Shown piece by piece: positions 49,366 through 58,112 of a DNA stretch of 64,000 bases. Source of the stretch: Anaerolineales bacterium (GTDB lineage Bacteria > Chloroflexota > Anaerolineae > Anaerolineales > Villigracilaceae); NCBI GenBank assembly GCA_030834895.1, contig JAUQXA010000060.1, forward strand, positions 124,001 through 188,000, in the 5' to 3' direction. The notes under the pieces are model-generated. The model worked only from the letters and a program-made list of their open reading frames with translations, searched no databases and was not told where the DNA came from. Within the stretch, counting starts at the first letter, position 1. Each line of letters starts with the position of its first letter. The position numbers were made by a program, and so were the translations under genes.

Positions 49366-52215
49366 TTAGTTTGCCTGAATCTTCACACGGGGAACGGTAG
49401 AGCCTAAATTCGTTAGAGCATCATTCATCATTTTCACCGCATCATCATAATTCGGTAGCATGTGGAGCGATTGACGCAAGGGGATGTTTCGTTCACCAAA
49501 AATCACTGCTCGGAGGAAGTCCGGCGCTCCGGCGCGTACTAGTATATCCATGATAGCGTTGCTGGCAACAGGGCTGCTCATGATGTCGCCAGCCAGATCA
49601 TCCACAGTGAATGGACCGCGCGCATCCGGATCTTGATAGGGAACTGACCAATGCCATGTTCCAGAACCAACTTCGATTCGTTCACCGTCTGGAAGAATAA
49701 CCAGTGCATTCGTATTCGCTGGGATAGTGACATCGAGGTCGAATTTTCCGTCTGCGATTTTCCATGCGGATTCTGCCATGCCATAGGGAGTGAGATGCCG
49801 GGCCCGGGCGTGGGTGATCCCACCGCCCGGGCGGGGATGAATCTCGATGCGGCGGTAACCAGGCTCGGTCGGAGACAGACCGCCAATCGTCCGATGCATC
49901 CAATCGGCTACAGCGCCGAGGGCATAATGATTGAAGGAGGTCATTTCGCCGGGATTGATCGAACCATCCGGGAGCATGCTATCCCAGCGTTCCCAAATAG
50001 TAGTTGCACCCATCGTTACCGGGTAAAGCCATGAAGGACATTCCTGTTGCATCAAGAGGCGATACGCTGCCACATAGTGACCGGTGTTGCACAACGCATC
50101 GCTGATTATTGGAGTACCCACAAATCCAGTGCGGATGTGATAACCGCTCTCACGCACCAACTCATTCAATCGATCACCGGCGCGCTGGCGTTGTTCAGCT
50201 GAGGGCAGCAAGTCAAAGGTGAGAGCAAGAGCATACGCGGTTTCGGCATCGCTCATCAGACGACCAGAGGGCGTGATGTATTCGCGCACAAAAGCCGCCC
50301 GTGCTTCGGCTGCCAGAGCAAGATATTTCTTTTGCTCATCCCTAAGTCCAAGCACTTCAGCCGCCCGCGCTGTCAGATCTGCAGAATAAACGAAGTAGGC
50401 GCTGGCAATTATCGCTTTGTCAGTGCGCGCCTGCGCGGGTTTGTCAGGTGGAGCGGTGGGGTCAAGCCAGTCCCCAAATTGGAATCCGGTATCCCAAAGA
50501 CGACTTTCTCCTGCCACAGCGGAAATATAGTCAACCCAGGCACGCATACTTTCAAACTGGTCTGCCAGGATACCTTTATCGCCAAACCGTTGATACATGA
50601 CCCAAGGGACAACTGTTGCAGCATCTGCCCACGCCGCCGCGCCACCAAAATTATTGCCTAAAGCATTGGGAATCACAGGCGGCACACTACCGCCTGCCTT
50701 GAGTTGTTCGACCGCCAGGTCCTTCAACCAGGATTGGAGAAAACCGCTGACATCATATAAGAATGATGCTGTCGGAGAAAACACTTGTAGATCGCCTGTC
50801 CAACCCAGGCGTTCATCGCGCTGCGGACAGTCTGTAGGGATATCCAGAAAATTGCCGCGCATACCCCAGATCACGTTCTCATGCAATTGATTAAGCAATT
50901 TATCAGAAGACTCAAACCAACCCGTTCGTTCCAAGTCCGAATGCAATACAACCGCAGTAATGTCCTGTGGATTCAAATCATCGGGCCAATCGTTTACTTC
51001 CGCATAGCGAAAACCATGGAAGGTAAAGCGCGGTTCCCAGGTTTCTATCCCTTCACCTCGCAATGTATAACGGTCGGTTGCCTCAGCAAAACGGAGAGGA
51101 CGTGTGCCCAGCTCGCCATTTTCCAGCACTTCAGCGTGACGCAACGTAACTGTGTGCCCTGCAGACCCCTGCACTTTGATGGACAGCCAGCCTACGAGGT
51201 TCTGACCAAAATCCACGATTGTTTTGCCAGATGGGGATTGAGCGATGGAAACAGGTGCTATCTTTTCGATTCGGCGGACTGGAGGGCTAAGCGGCGCTGC
51301 GAGGGTCTTTATATCCCAATCAAGCGCGCGAACGGGACTCCAGGCTGAATCATCAAATCCGGGCATAGTCCACCCTGAATGTTCGAGGCGGGCATCGTAT
51401 GTTTCTCCGTCATAGAGGCTGTTCATGAGGATGGGACCGGTGGCTGCGCGCCACGCCTGTGCGTCATCCGTGATGATGCGTTCGCTGGAGCCATCTGTAT
51501 ATTGGACTTCCAATTGAGCCAGCAATGCAAGGTGTTCGCCGTAAATATTTCGTCGTCCTGCCGCAAAGCCGATGCGGCCGCGGAACCAGCCATCCCCCAA
51601 AACTGCGCCGAATGCATTTCGCCCCTCGTTCAGCATTCCGGTCACATCGAAAGTTTGATAGCGTAAGCGCTGATCATAGACCGTCCAGCCGGGAGAAAGC
51701 ACATGGTCACTGACGGCGTTTCCGTTTAACTCGGCTTCATACACTCCAAGGGAAGTGATGTACAGCCGGGCCGACTTAATCCCTGCGCGAAGGTCAAACT
51801 CGCGGCGCAGATATGGGGATGGATTTGATTTCGAGGTATTTTCATCCCATGCAGGGGAAATGAATCTGGCGTTCCAATCAGAAGCGGAGAGCAATCCAAC
51901 TTCAAGAGAAACAGCGTCACTCCACTCCGAAGCATTGCCATCCCTCCCCCAGACACGCACCCGAACAGAAAGCTGTTCCCGGGAAGGAAGCGGCTCGAAA
52001 GGCCACGCTACCAACACCGATTGATCGGATTCAATTTTCCCGGTTTGACCGCGCAGTTTGCCGCTGGTATCGTATGATTCAATCTCATATGCAGATTGAT
52101 GCCATTTACGGCTCTCCGTGTTAATCATCCAGGACAACCTGGGCTGAGCCATACCGATACCCAAGGTCTCGCGAAGATGTTCAATGCGTACATTCAATGT
52201 AGTTGTTGAAGTCAT
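49366..52215 (-). CDS. Alpha-L-rhamnosidase (GH78 family)
   Basis: A 949-residue GH78 enzyme without a signal peptide, so probably cytoplasmic. Order: N-terminal fibronectin-like and carbohydrate-binding beta domains (WMINTESRKWHQSAYEIE, FISPAWDENTSKSNPSPYLRREFDL), then the (alpha/alpha)6 barrel with TDCPQRDERLGWTGDLQVF (general acid region) and TTIWERWDSMLPDGS, MTSFNHYALGAVADWMHRTIGG, and a C-terminal beta-sandwich. It removes terminal rhamnose from plant glycosides or polysaccharide fragments. The ATG at 52215 (MTSTTTLNV) is preferred over the TTG 12 bases upstream. It follows the CUT1 permease genes and belongs with them and the LacI regulator. Confidence 0.92.
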   Translation of the reverse strand: MTSTTTLNVRIEHLRETLGIGMAQPRLSWMINTESRKWHQSAYEIESYDTSGKLRGQTGKIESDQSVLVAWPFEPLPSREQLSVRVRVWGRDGNASEWSDAVSLEVGLLSASDWNARFISPAWDENTSKSNPSPYLRREFDLRAGIKSARLYITSLGVYEAELNGNAVSDHVLSPGWTVYDQRLRYQTFDVTGMLNEGRNAFGAVLGDGWFRGRIGFAAGRRNIYGEHLALLAQLEVQYTDGSSERIITDDAQAWRAATGPILMNSLYDGETYDARLEHSGWTMPGFDDSAWSPVRALDWDIKTLAAPLSPPVRRIEKIAPVSIAQSPSGKTIVDFGQNLVGWLSIKVQGSAGHTVTLRHAEVLENGELGTRPLRFAEATDRYTLRGEGIETWEPRFTFHGFRYAEVNDWPDDLNPQDITAVVLHSDLERTGWFESSDKLLNQLHENVIWGMRGNFLDIPTDCPQRDERLGWTGDLQVFSPTASFLYDVSGFLQSWLKDLAVEQLKAGGSVPPVIPNALGNNFGGAAAWADAATVVPWVMYQRFGDKGILADQFESMRAWVDYISAVAGESRLWDTGFQFGDWLDPTAPPDKPAQARTDKAIIASAYFVYSADLTARAAEVLGLRDEQKKYLALAAEARAAFVREYITPSGRLMSDAETAYALALTFDLLPSAEQRQRAGDRLNELVRESGYHIRTGFVGTPIISDALCNTGHYVAAYRLLMQQECPSWLYPVTMGATTIWERWDSMLPDGSINPGEMTSFNHYALGAVADWMHRTIGGLSPTEPGYRRIEIHPRPGGGITHARARHLTPYGMAESAWKIADGKFDLDVTIPANTNALVILPDGERIEVGSGTWHWSVPYQDPDARGPFTVDDLAGDIMSSPVASNAIMDILVRAGAPDFLRAVIFGERNIPLRQSLHMLPNYDDAVKMMNDALTNLGSTVPRVKIQAN

Positions 52216-52246
52216 TTTATTATCCAATGTATTTTATTTTTCAATC

Positions 52247-53083
52247 TCAACCTTTGACTGCGCCCTTCGTCATACCTGAAACGAGTTGTCGTTGGAAGAA
52301 TATGAACATAATGAGAGGCGGAATGGTGACGATGATCACATCCGCAAAGAGCAGGTTCCACTTTGAGCTGAACTGGCTTATAAAGCTGTATAACGTCAGT
52401 TGTGCGGTAACGTTCTCCGAGCCAGGCAGAAAATAGAGCGGTCCGACAAAGTCGTTATAGATACCAACAGATGAGGTGACGATCACCGTGATAATAGCTG
52501 GTTGCAAAAGCGGCAGAATGATGGAGAAGAACACGCGCAATGGAGATGCACCATCCAGGATCGCAGCCTCATCTATTTCTCTGGGAATGGTCCCCATGAA
52601 CGCACGGAGAATTAAGGTTGCGAAAGGCAAAGTGAATGCGACTTCGATCATGATCATACCGAGGAGTGTCTTGTAGAGACCAAGCCACTGCAGAAGGAAG
52701 ATCGTTGGCACGACAGCGGGAGGAATAACGAGTCCTGCAAGCATAAATGAACTGACAACTGAAGCCATCCGATCTGGGCGGCGCTGCATTACGAAGGCGA
52801 CAAGTGCAGAGATCAAGACGATCAGCGTAACTGAACCCACGGTCAGGATCGTGCTGTTCCACAGCGCTCGGAACATACGATAGTCGCCAAATATCATGAC
52901 TTCCCGGAGGTTCTCGATCAGTTGAAACTTGCTCGGCCAACTGAACTGAAAGAGGGCCGCTTCCGGGCGTGTCTTGGATGCGGTCAGAAAAATGAATATG
53001 AACGGCACAACAAAAACAATGCTGATGACAATGAAAGATACAGCATCCAGCCAGACACTCGCAATGAATTTGCGGACTCTCAT
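52247..53083 (-). CDS. CUT1 sugar ABC transporter permease (MalG type)
   Basis: A 278-residue inner-membrane permease with about six helices and the EAA loop EAAILDGASPLRVFFSIILPLL contacting the ATPase. It overlaps the upstream permease gene by 4 bases. It forms a heterodimer with the MalF-type protein at 53080-53955. No ATPase gene is present here, so a shared MsmK/UgpC-type ATPase encoded elsewhere is expected. The likely cargo is a rhamnose-containing oligosaccharide or glycoside. Confidence 0.92.
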   Translation of the reverse strand: MRVRKFIASVWLDAVSFIVISIVFVVPFIFIFLTASKTRPEAALFQFSWPSKFQLIENLREVMIFGDYRMFRALWNSTILTVGSVTLIVLISALVAFVMQRRPDRMASVVSSFMLAGLVIPPAVVPTIFLLQWLGLYKTLLGMIMIEVAFTLPFATLILRAFMGTIPREIDEAAILDGASPLRVFFSIILPLLQPAIITVIVTSSVGIYNDFVGPLYFLPGSENVTAQLTLYSFISQFSSKWNLLFADVIIVTIPPLIMFIFFQRQLVSGMTKGAVKG

Positions 53084-53955
53084 AGTTCGATCTCCTGACG
53101 ATTGAAGAAGCGCGCCAGCGGATACACGATGAGCGTGACAAGAATGAAGAGAACGACATTACCAGCGGTTGATAAACCATAAAACCCTGCCTGATACTCC
53201 TTGTAGATCACCGAGGTAAGCACGTCAGACGCGAAGCCGGGTCCGCCGCGTGTCATGGTCCAGATCAAGTCGAATGTCCGCAGCCCGCCGATAAACGATA
53301 ATAGAATGACTGTGAAGGTCGCGTTACGAGACAGTGGAATGATCACGTGGCGGAACTTTACCCATGTTCCGCCCTCGAGGCGTGCTGTGTCGAAGTAATC
53401 CTCCGGGATCGACAATATGCCCGCCATAAAAATCACCATTGCTATACCAATGCCCTTCCATACGTCCACCAATGCCACCGAGTAGAGAGCGAGATCCGGG
53501 TTCCCCAGCCATTGTGGCTGTGGGAGTCCGAAGAATCCGAGGACTGTGTTGATGAGACCTACGGATGGCTGCATGAGCACGGAGAACGTGATCCCAACTG
53601 CGACTGTACTTACGAGCACGGGAAAGAAGATGATGCCTCGGAAAAGCCCCTTGAGCCGGATGTTCGAGGTGAGCAGCATGGCAAGAGGGAGCGAGATGAT
53701 AACTTTGAGTCCGCTCGTCATCACGGCATAAATGAGTGTGTTACGCAGCCCAGCCATGAGTCGGGCATCGCCCAGGAACAAGACGTAGTTGTCAAATCCG
53801 ATAAACGTTGCGTTGAACAGCGTCCAGCGGGTCAGGCTGAAGTAGAACGCCATCGCCGTAGGCACGATGAAGAACACACCGAACACGATTGCTGCCGGAA
53901 GATAAAACCAATTAGGATATGTCCGCAAGACCGCGCGTGATCTACCGTTTAACAT
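53080..53955 (-). CDS. CUT1 sugar ABC transporter permease (MalF type)
   Basis: A 291-residue inner-membrane permease starting LRTYPNWFYLPAAIVFGVFFIVPTAMAFYFSLTRW after a short polar N-terminus, with the EAA-type loop YFDTARLEGGTWVKFRHVIIPLS. It lies between the binding-protein gene and the MalG-type gene and overlaps the latter by 4 bases. It forms the translocation pore for the sugar delivered by the lipoprotein at 54087-55454. Confidence 0.92.
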   Translation of the reverse strand: MLNGRSRAVLRTYPNWFYLPAAIVFGVFFIVPTAMAFYFSLTRWTLFNATFIGFDNYVLFLGDARLMAGLRNTLIYAVMTSGLKVIISLPLAMLLTSNIRLKGLFRGIIFFPVLVSTVAVGITFSVLMQPSVGLINTVLGFFGLPQPQWLGNPDLALYSVALVDVWKGIGIAMVIFMAGILSIPEDYFDTARLEGGTWVKFRHVIIPLSRNATFTVILLSFIGGLRTFDLIWTMTRGGPGFASDVLTSVIYKEYQAGFYGLSTAGNVVLFILVTLIVYPLARFFNRQEIEL

Positions 53956-53997
53956 GATACCTCGCTAACATCCTTTGCCATCAGGGAACCTGATGAT

Positions 53998-54034
53998 CTG
54001 AGGGCCAGGGTGGCAAGCGCCCGCCGGCCCTCAG
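53998..54034 (-). other. Intercistronic hairpin after the sugar-binding protein gene
   Basis: CTGAGGGCC (53998-54006) pairs with GGCCCTCAG (54026-54034) in the 131-base gap between the binding-protein and permease genes. As with the hairpin at 29557-29601, it probably favours higher expression of the binding protein. Confidence 0.5.
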
Positions 54035-54086
54035 AAAAATAGTCTCGAAGAACGTCAAGAAGAAGAGTAATGTTCTTCAAGACAAG

Positions 54087-55454
54087 CTAGTTATCCCAGC
54101 CCGGCAGACCGAGTTGCTGTGCCTGTTTCTTAACATCCTCGTCATAATCTGTTGCCGCAGTTGCTGCGTTTATCTGGCCGGTCCCAACAGCAATGCAGAT
54201 TTGCTCAAGGGATGGACCCTTAATTGGAGATAGGAATTCAAGCGCGGGTGCGGATTTCCCTGCTTCAATGTATGCGGCGACATCTTTCACGGCTGGAAGG
54301 ACTGAGTCGGGGAGCGTTGCGCCCTTGATGACGTATGGGCCTGTGGGCGCGACGGCAGCATTGAGCGCGTCAACGCCGGCAGTCGAGGCGATGAAACCCA
54401 GGAAGTCCTTGGCCACATCAGGGTTTTTGGTAGTCTTGGGAATGTAGGTGGCGGCTGGCATCCAGATTGTCGTGCCATTCTTAGTTGCATCCATCCCAGG
54501 CACGGCGAAGAAGCCGATGTCGTTCACCTTGTCGGGCGAGTTAGCCGCGATGGTGGACAGCGCAAACGTCAGCATTGGGTAATGGGCGCCCTCACCGTCT
54601 GCGAGCAGTTGTAATCCTTGTTCGAATGTTGTAGTTGCATAGTCTGGCTGGTACCAATTCTTCTCGAAAGCTTCCTGCAGGTGGTCGAAACCTGCGTTCG
54701 CCTCAGGAATTGTGGCGTACTTGGCCTTGTTAGCGGTATAGTCGGCAGCAAAAGTCGGATAGGCTTGCTCGACATTGTAGTAATCAGCGAGCACGAACAG
54801 TTGGGAAGTCCACGTGGAAGTGCCATCATATGTCGCAATGAGCGGTGCGATACCGGCTGCCTTGATCGCTTCGTTGTTCGCTTCGAATTCCGCCCAGGTC
54901 GTTGGCACACTTAACCCAAGGTCTGCATAGATCTTTTTGTTGTAGAGGATACCGCCGCCCATGGCCGTCTGACTCGGCACGCCAAAGACTCCCCCATTCT
55001 GCGACACAGTGGGGAGAAACGACTCGACGATGTTGTCAATGAACGGCTCATTCGAGAGGTCGATGAGCGTGTCGGACGGATTCAGAGCCTGAAGCAATGA
55101 GCCGGAGTTATACCAGAAGATGTCGGTCATTTCTCCTGTTGCAAGGCGGGTCTTGACGATATTGTCACCTTCGGTACCCCCTGGTCGGCTCTCGACGTTG
55201 ATAGTCACATTAGGATGGAGTGCTGTGTAGGCATCGGCAAGCGCTTTGGCCGAAGCTTGGTTGGCCTCGCTGTCGTCGACGAGGTAGGTCAGCGTGACGG
55301 GTTCGGCTGCGGCTGGCTCGGTTGCAACCGGGGCTGCTGTTGCAGCTGAAGCTTCCGCCGTAGGTGCCTGAGTCGCAGCCGGAGCGCAAGCAGAGATTGT
55401 TAGAATAACCACCATCAAAATAACCAACTGGTGATTTAGTCGTTTTGTGGACAT
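54087..55454 (-). CDS. CUT1 sugar-binding lipoprotein
   Basis: A 455-residue extracellular solute-binding protein family 1 member. The signal ends in a lipobox (LTISAC), followed by an Ala/Thr/Pro/Glu linker like that of the Liv binding protein at the window start. The mature part has VTLTYLVDDSEANQASAKALADAYTALHP and ATGEMTDIFWYNSGSLLQAL. It delivers sugar to the two permeases encoded downstream. With the GH78 gene in the same cluster, a rhamnoside is the expected ligand. Confidence 0.92.
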   Translation of the reverse strand: MSTKRLNHQLVILMVVILTISACAPAATQAPTAEASAATAAPVATEPAAAEPVTLTYLVDDSEANQASAKALADAYTALHPNVTINVESRPGGTEGDNIVKTRLATGEMTDIFWYNSGSLLQALNPSDTLIDLSNEPFIDNIVESFLPTVSQNGGVFGVPSQTAMGGGILYNKKIYADLGLSVPTTWAEFEANNEAIKAAGIAPLIATYDGTSTWTSQLFVLADYYNVEQAYPTFAADYTANKAKYATIPEANAGFDHLQEAFEKNWYQPDYATTTFEQGLQLLADGEGAHYPMLTFALSTIAANSPDKVNDIGFFAVPGMDATKNGTTIWMPAATYIPKTTKNPDVAKDFLGFIASTAGVDALNAAVAPTGPYVIKGATLPDSVLPAVKDVAAYIEAGKSAPALEFLSPIKGPSLEQICIAVGTGQINAATAATDYDEDVKKQAQQLGLPGWDN

Positions 55455-55543
55455 TTCTTTCTCTCCTTATAAAAATTGAGCAGTTGAATTGACAGGTATA
55501 ATAGGCATGAGGCTAACCCGCATAAAGCGGTCTGTCTCACCCT

Positions 55544-55584
55544 GAAGCGTACACCCCGGATGCCAATCTAACGGTGTACGCTTC
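55544..55584. terminator. Hairpin with T-run between LacI and binding-protein genes
   Basis: GAAGCGTACACC (55544-55555) and GGTGTACGCTTC (55573-55584) form a perfect 12-bp stem, loop 17. On the plus strand it is followed by TTATTTTT, yet no plus-strand gene leads into it. On the minus strand it lies between the lacI-type gene (ends 55748) and the sugar-binding gene, where it could separate the two transcripts or fold in the leader. Otherwise the 293-base gap is A/T-rich, with only a weak TATTAT at 55503-55498 ahead of the binding-protein gene. Confidence 0.5.
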
Positions 55585-55747
55585 TTATTTTTGGGGTAAA
55601 TCTTTTAGATATTCTCTCCATGCGCCTCCTTTACATATGAATAATTGGTCACCTGGCTTGTTCTTCAACTGAAACAAATCTGATGCCTATTAGACATCCC
55701 TGATAAAGCAACAGATCTGGGGTGACTGAAATATTGCCGACTCAATA

Positions 55748-56794
55748 TCATGATTTCCGCGGGGCTGGGCCTGTTGATTCACGAATAAGTACGCGGGGTA
55801 AGAGAGTAAACGTCTGCTGCGGACGATCAGGTTCTTGAATACGCGCCAATACCAACTTTACCGCCTCTCGCCCAAGACCGACCGCATCTTTAGAGACCGT
55901 TGTTAGACGCGGTACCATATATCTGGCAAAGGGAATATCATCATATCCAACGACAGATAAATCTTGAGGAATTTTTAATCCGGCGTCTGCAGCCGCCCGC
56001 ATAACGCCAATTGCCAATAGATCATTGATCGCAATCAGAGCGGTAGGTCTTATTGAGCGTTGCAGGAGTTTTTCAGCAGCTTGATACCCATCCTGAATCG
56101 TTGTTCCGCAACGGATGTTCAAATCCTCCACTACTGGCAGCCCTGCTGCTAAAAGACATTCCTGATAAGGTAAAAACCGGTCTTCAGCCAGGAAAGGGGC
56201 CTGAACACCATGCACAAACCCAATTTGGCGATGCCCCAAAGACAATAAATGCTTCATCACTTCTTGGGTGGCCGCATAATAATTCGATGACACGCGGTCT
56301 AAATGATTGTCAAGATCGGTGCTATCGGTAATCTCCACAATGGGCACTCGCCGCTTTTGAAATTGACGCAGCGTTTTTTGCACCTTTTCAGACCGGTTAA
56401 TAAGCTGCCCCGTAAATATCAGTCCATCTATCCGCTGGCGGGCCAAATCCTTAAATAGTTCCTCGCCATATTCAATATTTAACTCCATGCTTGATAAAAG
56501 CAATCTATAGCCCGATGCAAGAGCCTCTTTTTCCACCCCATCGGCATTTTCCCAAAAATGTGGATTGTCCATATCGGGAATGATTAGCCCAATGTTTTTT
56601 GTATTGCCCGTCCTCAATGCCTGCGCGCTGGCATCTGGTACATATCCAAGTTCGTCAATGGCTTTAGTAACCTTTTTGTGGGTTTCTTCTGATATAAGAA
56701 CACGTCCATTAGTCTGTCCGTTCAGGACATACGAAACAGTCGCTCTGGAAACACCCGCTAGTTTGGCTACGTCTTGCTGGGTAGGTCGCTTCAT
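55748..56794 (-). CDS. LacI-family transcriptional regulator
   Basis: A 348-residue regulator. The ATG at 56794 with AGGTGA ahead is preferred over GTG 12 bases upstream. The N-terminal helix-turn-helix is TQQDVAKLAGVSRATVSYVLNG, followed by a hinge and a periplasmic-binding-like sugar domain (NIGLIIPDMDNPHFWENADGVEKEA, GHRQIGFVHG, ALIAINDLLAIGVMRAAADAGLKIPQDLSVVGYDDIPFARYMVPRLTTV). It probably represses the rhamnoside transport and hydrolase genes downstream in the absence of the inducing sugar, and itself through the palindrome at 56846-56857. Confidence 0.92.
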   Translation of the reverse strand: MKRPTQQDVAKLAGVSRATVSYVLNGQTNGRVLISEETHKKVTKAIDELGYVPDASAQALRTGNTKNIGLIIPDMDNPHFWENADGVEKEALASGYRLLLSSMELNIEYGEELFKDLARQRIDGLIFTGQLINRSEKVQKTLRQFQKRRVPIVEITDSTDLDNHLDRVSSNYYAATQEVMKHLLSLGHRQIGFVHGVQAPFLAEDRFLPYQECLLAAGLPVVEDLNIRCGTTIQDGYQAAEKLLQRSIRPTALIAINDLLAIGVMRAAADAGLKIPQDLSVVGYDDIPFARYMVPRLTTVSKDAVGLGREAVKLVLARIQEPDRPQQTFTLLPRVLIRESTGPAPRKS

Positions 56795-56845
56795 CTCAAT
56801 TATCACCTGATTCTTAATGGCAATTATTGATTTACTCGTGTCACC

Positions 56846-56857
56846 TTACACGTGTAA
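56846..56857. promoter_or_regulatory. LacI-type operator candidate
   Basis: TTACACGTGTAA is a perfect 12-base palindrome centred on CG, the hallmark of LacI-family operators. It lies 52 bases upstream of the regulator's start codon, a typical position for autoregulation. A half-site-like TTTACTCGTGT is adjacent at 56831-56841. I did not find a second full copy before the sugar-binding gene. Confidence 0.55.
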
Positions 56858-56950
56858 ATTTAGTTACAGAATATCATAAAGCCATATCTGAGTCAAGCGT
56901 TGGGTTTATGATGAATTACAGCAGGTTGGCAGGCCGAGGCGTATAGCAGC

Positions 56951-57037
56951 ATGTCCACAAGATGACTTGGCGAGTATCTCGCCAAGTCATCCATTCGATT
57001 CATGTATATTTATTTATGCCTGGCAACTTTTTACCCC
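56951..57037. repeat. Hairpin repeat element, right copy
   Basis: GATGACTTGGCGAG / CTCGCCAAGTCATC form a 14-bp stem with a 3-base loop, followed by A/T-rich DNA and ACTTTTTACCCCC. By eye about two thirds of positions match the element at 49217-49302, in the same orientation. It directly abuts the RHS remnant. Confidence 0.55.
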
Positions 57038-57315
57038 CTTCCCAGATGAAGGGTTGTAATATCTAGCCCGAGGTACACCAAATCCCCGTCTTGCATCTCG
57101 CCTGTGAACCCATACACCGTGGAAGTGCCCGGTGACAAGTACGCAATGTCGCGGACAACGCCATACAGATCGTAGTTTTGGACAAAGGCAACTTCACCAG
57201 CGGAGTCGGTCAATTACCGCACGCTGCCCAAGGCATCCCCCAGGAAGTATTCGGAGGTGGTTCCTTGCTATTGTGAGATGCGCCCCAAGCCATAGATATA
57301 GGAAGTTGTCCCATC
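57031..57315 (-). pseudogene. RHS-repeat protein remnant
   Basis: About 95 codons of an RHS/YD-repeat C-terminal core remain in one frame: DGTTSYIYGLGRISQ, a TAG, QGTTSEYFLGDALGSVR, a TAA, LTDSAGEVAFVQNYDLYGVV, VYGFTGEMQDGDLVYL. The two in-frame stops fall where Gln is usual, and the end (LGLDITTLHLGRG) is a decayed form of the RARYYDPxxGRF motif. There is no start codon or N-terminal part. It is fused head-on to a URO-D-family gene fragment, marking an insertion or deletion junction. Confidence 0.75.
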
Positions 57316-57554
57316 ACATCAAGCCAGCGATTTTCGCTTATCCGTTCCTTCCTGAAAATCGGGTCAACGATGACGGCATCATGCCCCATTTGTACGGCAA
57401 AATCGTTATGTTCCTTGCAACCCGGCCAAAGAGCCTCCGGTATACGACGGTACACCAACCATTCGAAGTGTGGCACACAGTCTGGTTCCTTTCTTTGCAA
57501 AGCATGATAAACCCGCTCCTCCGATGTCGTCTCAACCATCAAATCATCTCCCAT
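57316..57554 (-). pseudogene. Truncated URO-D-family gene (5' end only)
   Basis: Its ATG at 57554 overlaps the stop of the upstream isomerase gene (TAATG). The first 79 or so residues match the start of URO-D-superfamily methyltransferase-like proteins: SEERVYHALQRKEPDCVPHFEWLV, FAVQMGHDAVIVDP. Homology ends near NRWLD at about 57318, where the RHS remnant begins in another frame; the open frame runs on to 57210 by chance. It was probably the last gene of the sugar operon before truncation. Full-length family members exceed 330 residues. Confidence 0.72.
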
Positions 57555-58111
57555 TATTCAAGATTGGCGTGACGCTCAAACATTTGCACTGCATTGACCC
57601 CTGTACTTTGCATCAACCCCAGGATGAGACTGTCGCACAGAATCAACATGGACTGTTCAAACAAGGTTCCCAGAGGTTGAACCGAAGTCAGGTTATGTCC
57701 ACCTGGGTAAGCCTGATATGAAGGCGCAGAGATGACGACACGATGGTCTGCTATCTCTGCCAGCGATGAGCCGGCATCAGTTGTGAAGAGCAGGATTTTG
57801 ACTCCCCGTTTTTGCGCGTGTCTTGCCATTGCCAGCAGGCTGGACGTCTGCCCGGAGCCTGACCCAACGACCAGCAAATCTCCCGCTGTGATGGCTGGTG
57901 TGGTGGTTTCGCCAATCACGTGGACGGTCTTACCCATGTGCATCAGGCGCATCCCGAATGCTTTCATGCACAAACCGCTCCGCCCGGCGCCCGCTACAAA
58001 AACTCGGGAGGCGGATTCGACCAACCTGCCTGCCTGAGCTAAACTTTCAGCGGGGAGCTGTTGAATGCAAGCCGTCAACTCCGATAATACCTGCTCGACT
58101 ACATCGTTCAT
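57554..58111 (-). CDS. SIS-domain 6-phospho-3-hexuloisomerase-like protein
   Basis: A 185-residue sugar isomerase-domain protein, similar in length and motifs to HxlB: VFVAGAGRSGLCMKAFGMRLMHMG, GDLLVVGSGSGQTSSL, ILLFTTDAGSSLAEIADHRVVI and LTSVQPLGTLFEQSMLILCDSLIL. HxlB-type enzymes interconvert 3-hexulose 6-phosphate and fructose 6-phosphate. No hexulose-phosphate synthase is beside it; a class II aldolase is. The ATG at 58111 sits at the kinase stop (TGAAATG), with an in-frame TTG at 58120 as alternative. Confidence 0.85.
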   Translation of the reverse strand: MNDVVEQVLSELTACIQQLPAESLAQAGRLVESASRVFVAGAGRSGLCMKAFGMRLMHMGKTVHVIGETTTPAITAGDLLVVGSGSGQTSSLLAMARHAQKRGVKILLFTTDAGSSLAEIADHRVVISAPSYQAYPGGHNLTSVQPLGTLFEQSMLILCDSLILGLMQSTGVNAVQMFERHANLE

Positions 58112-58112
58112 T

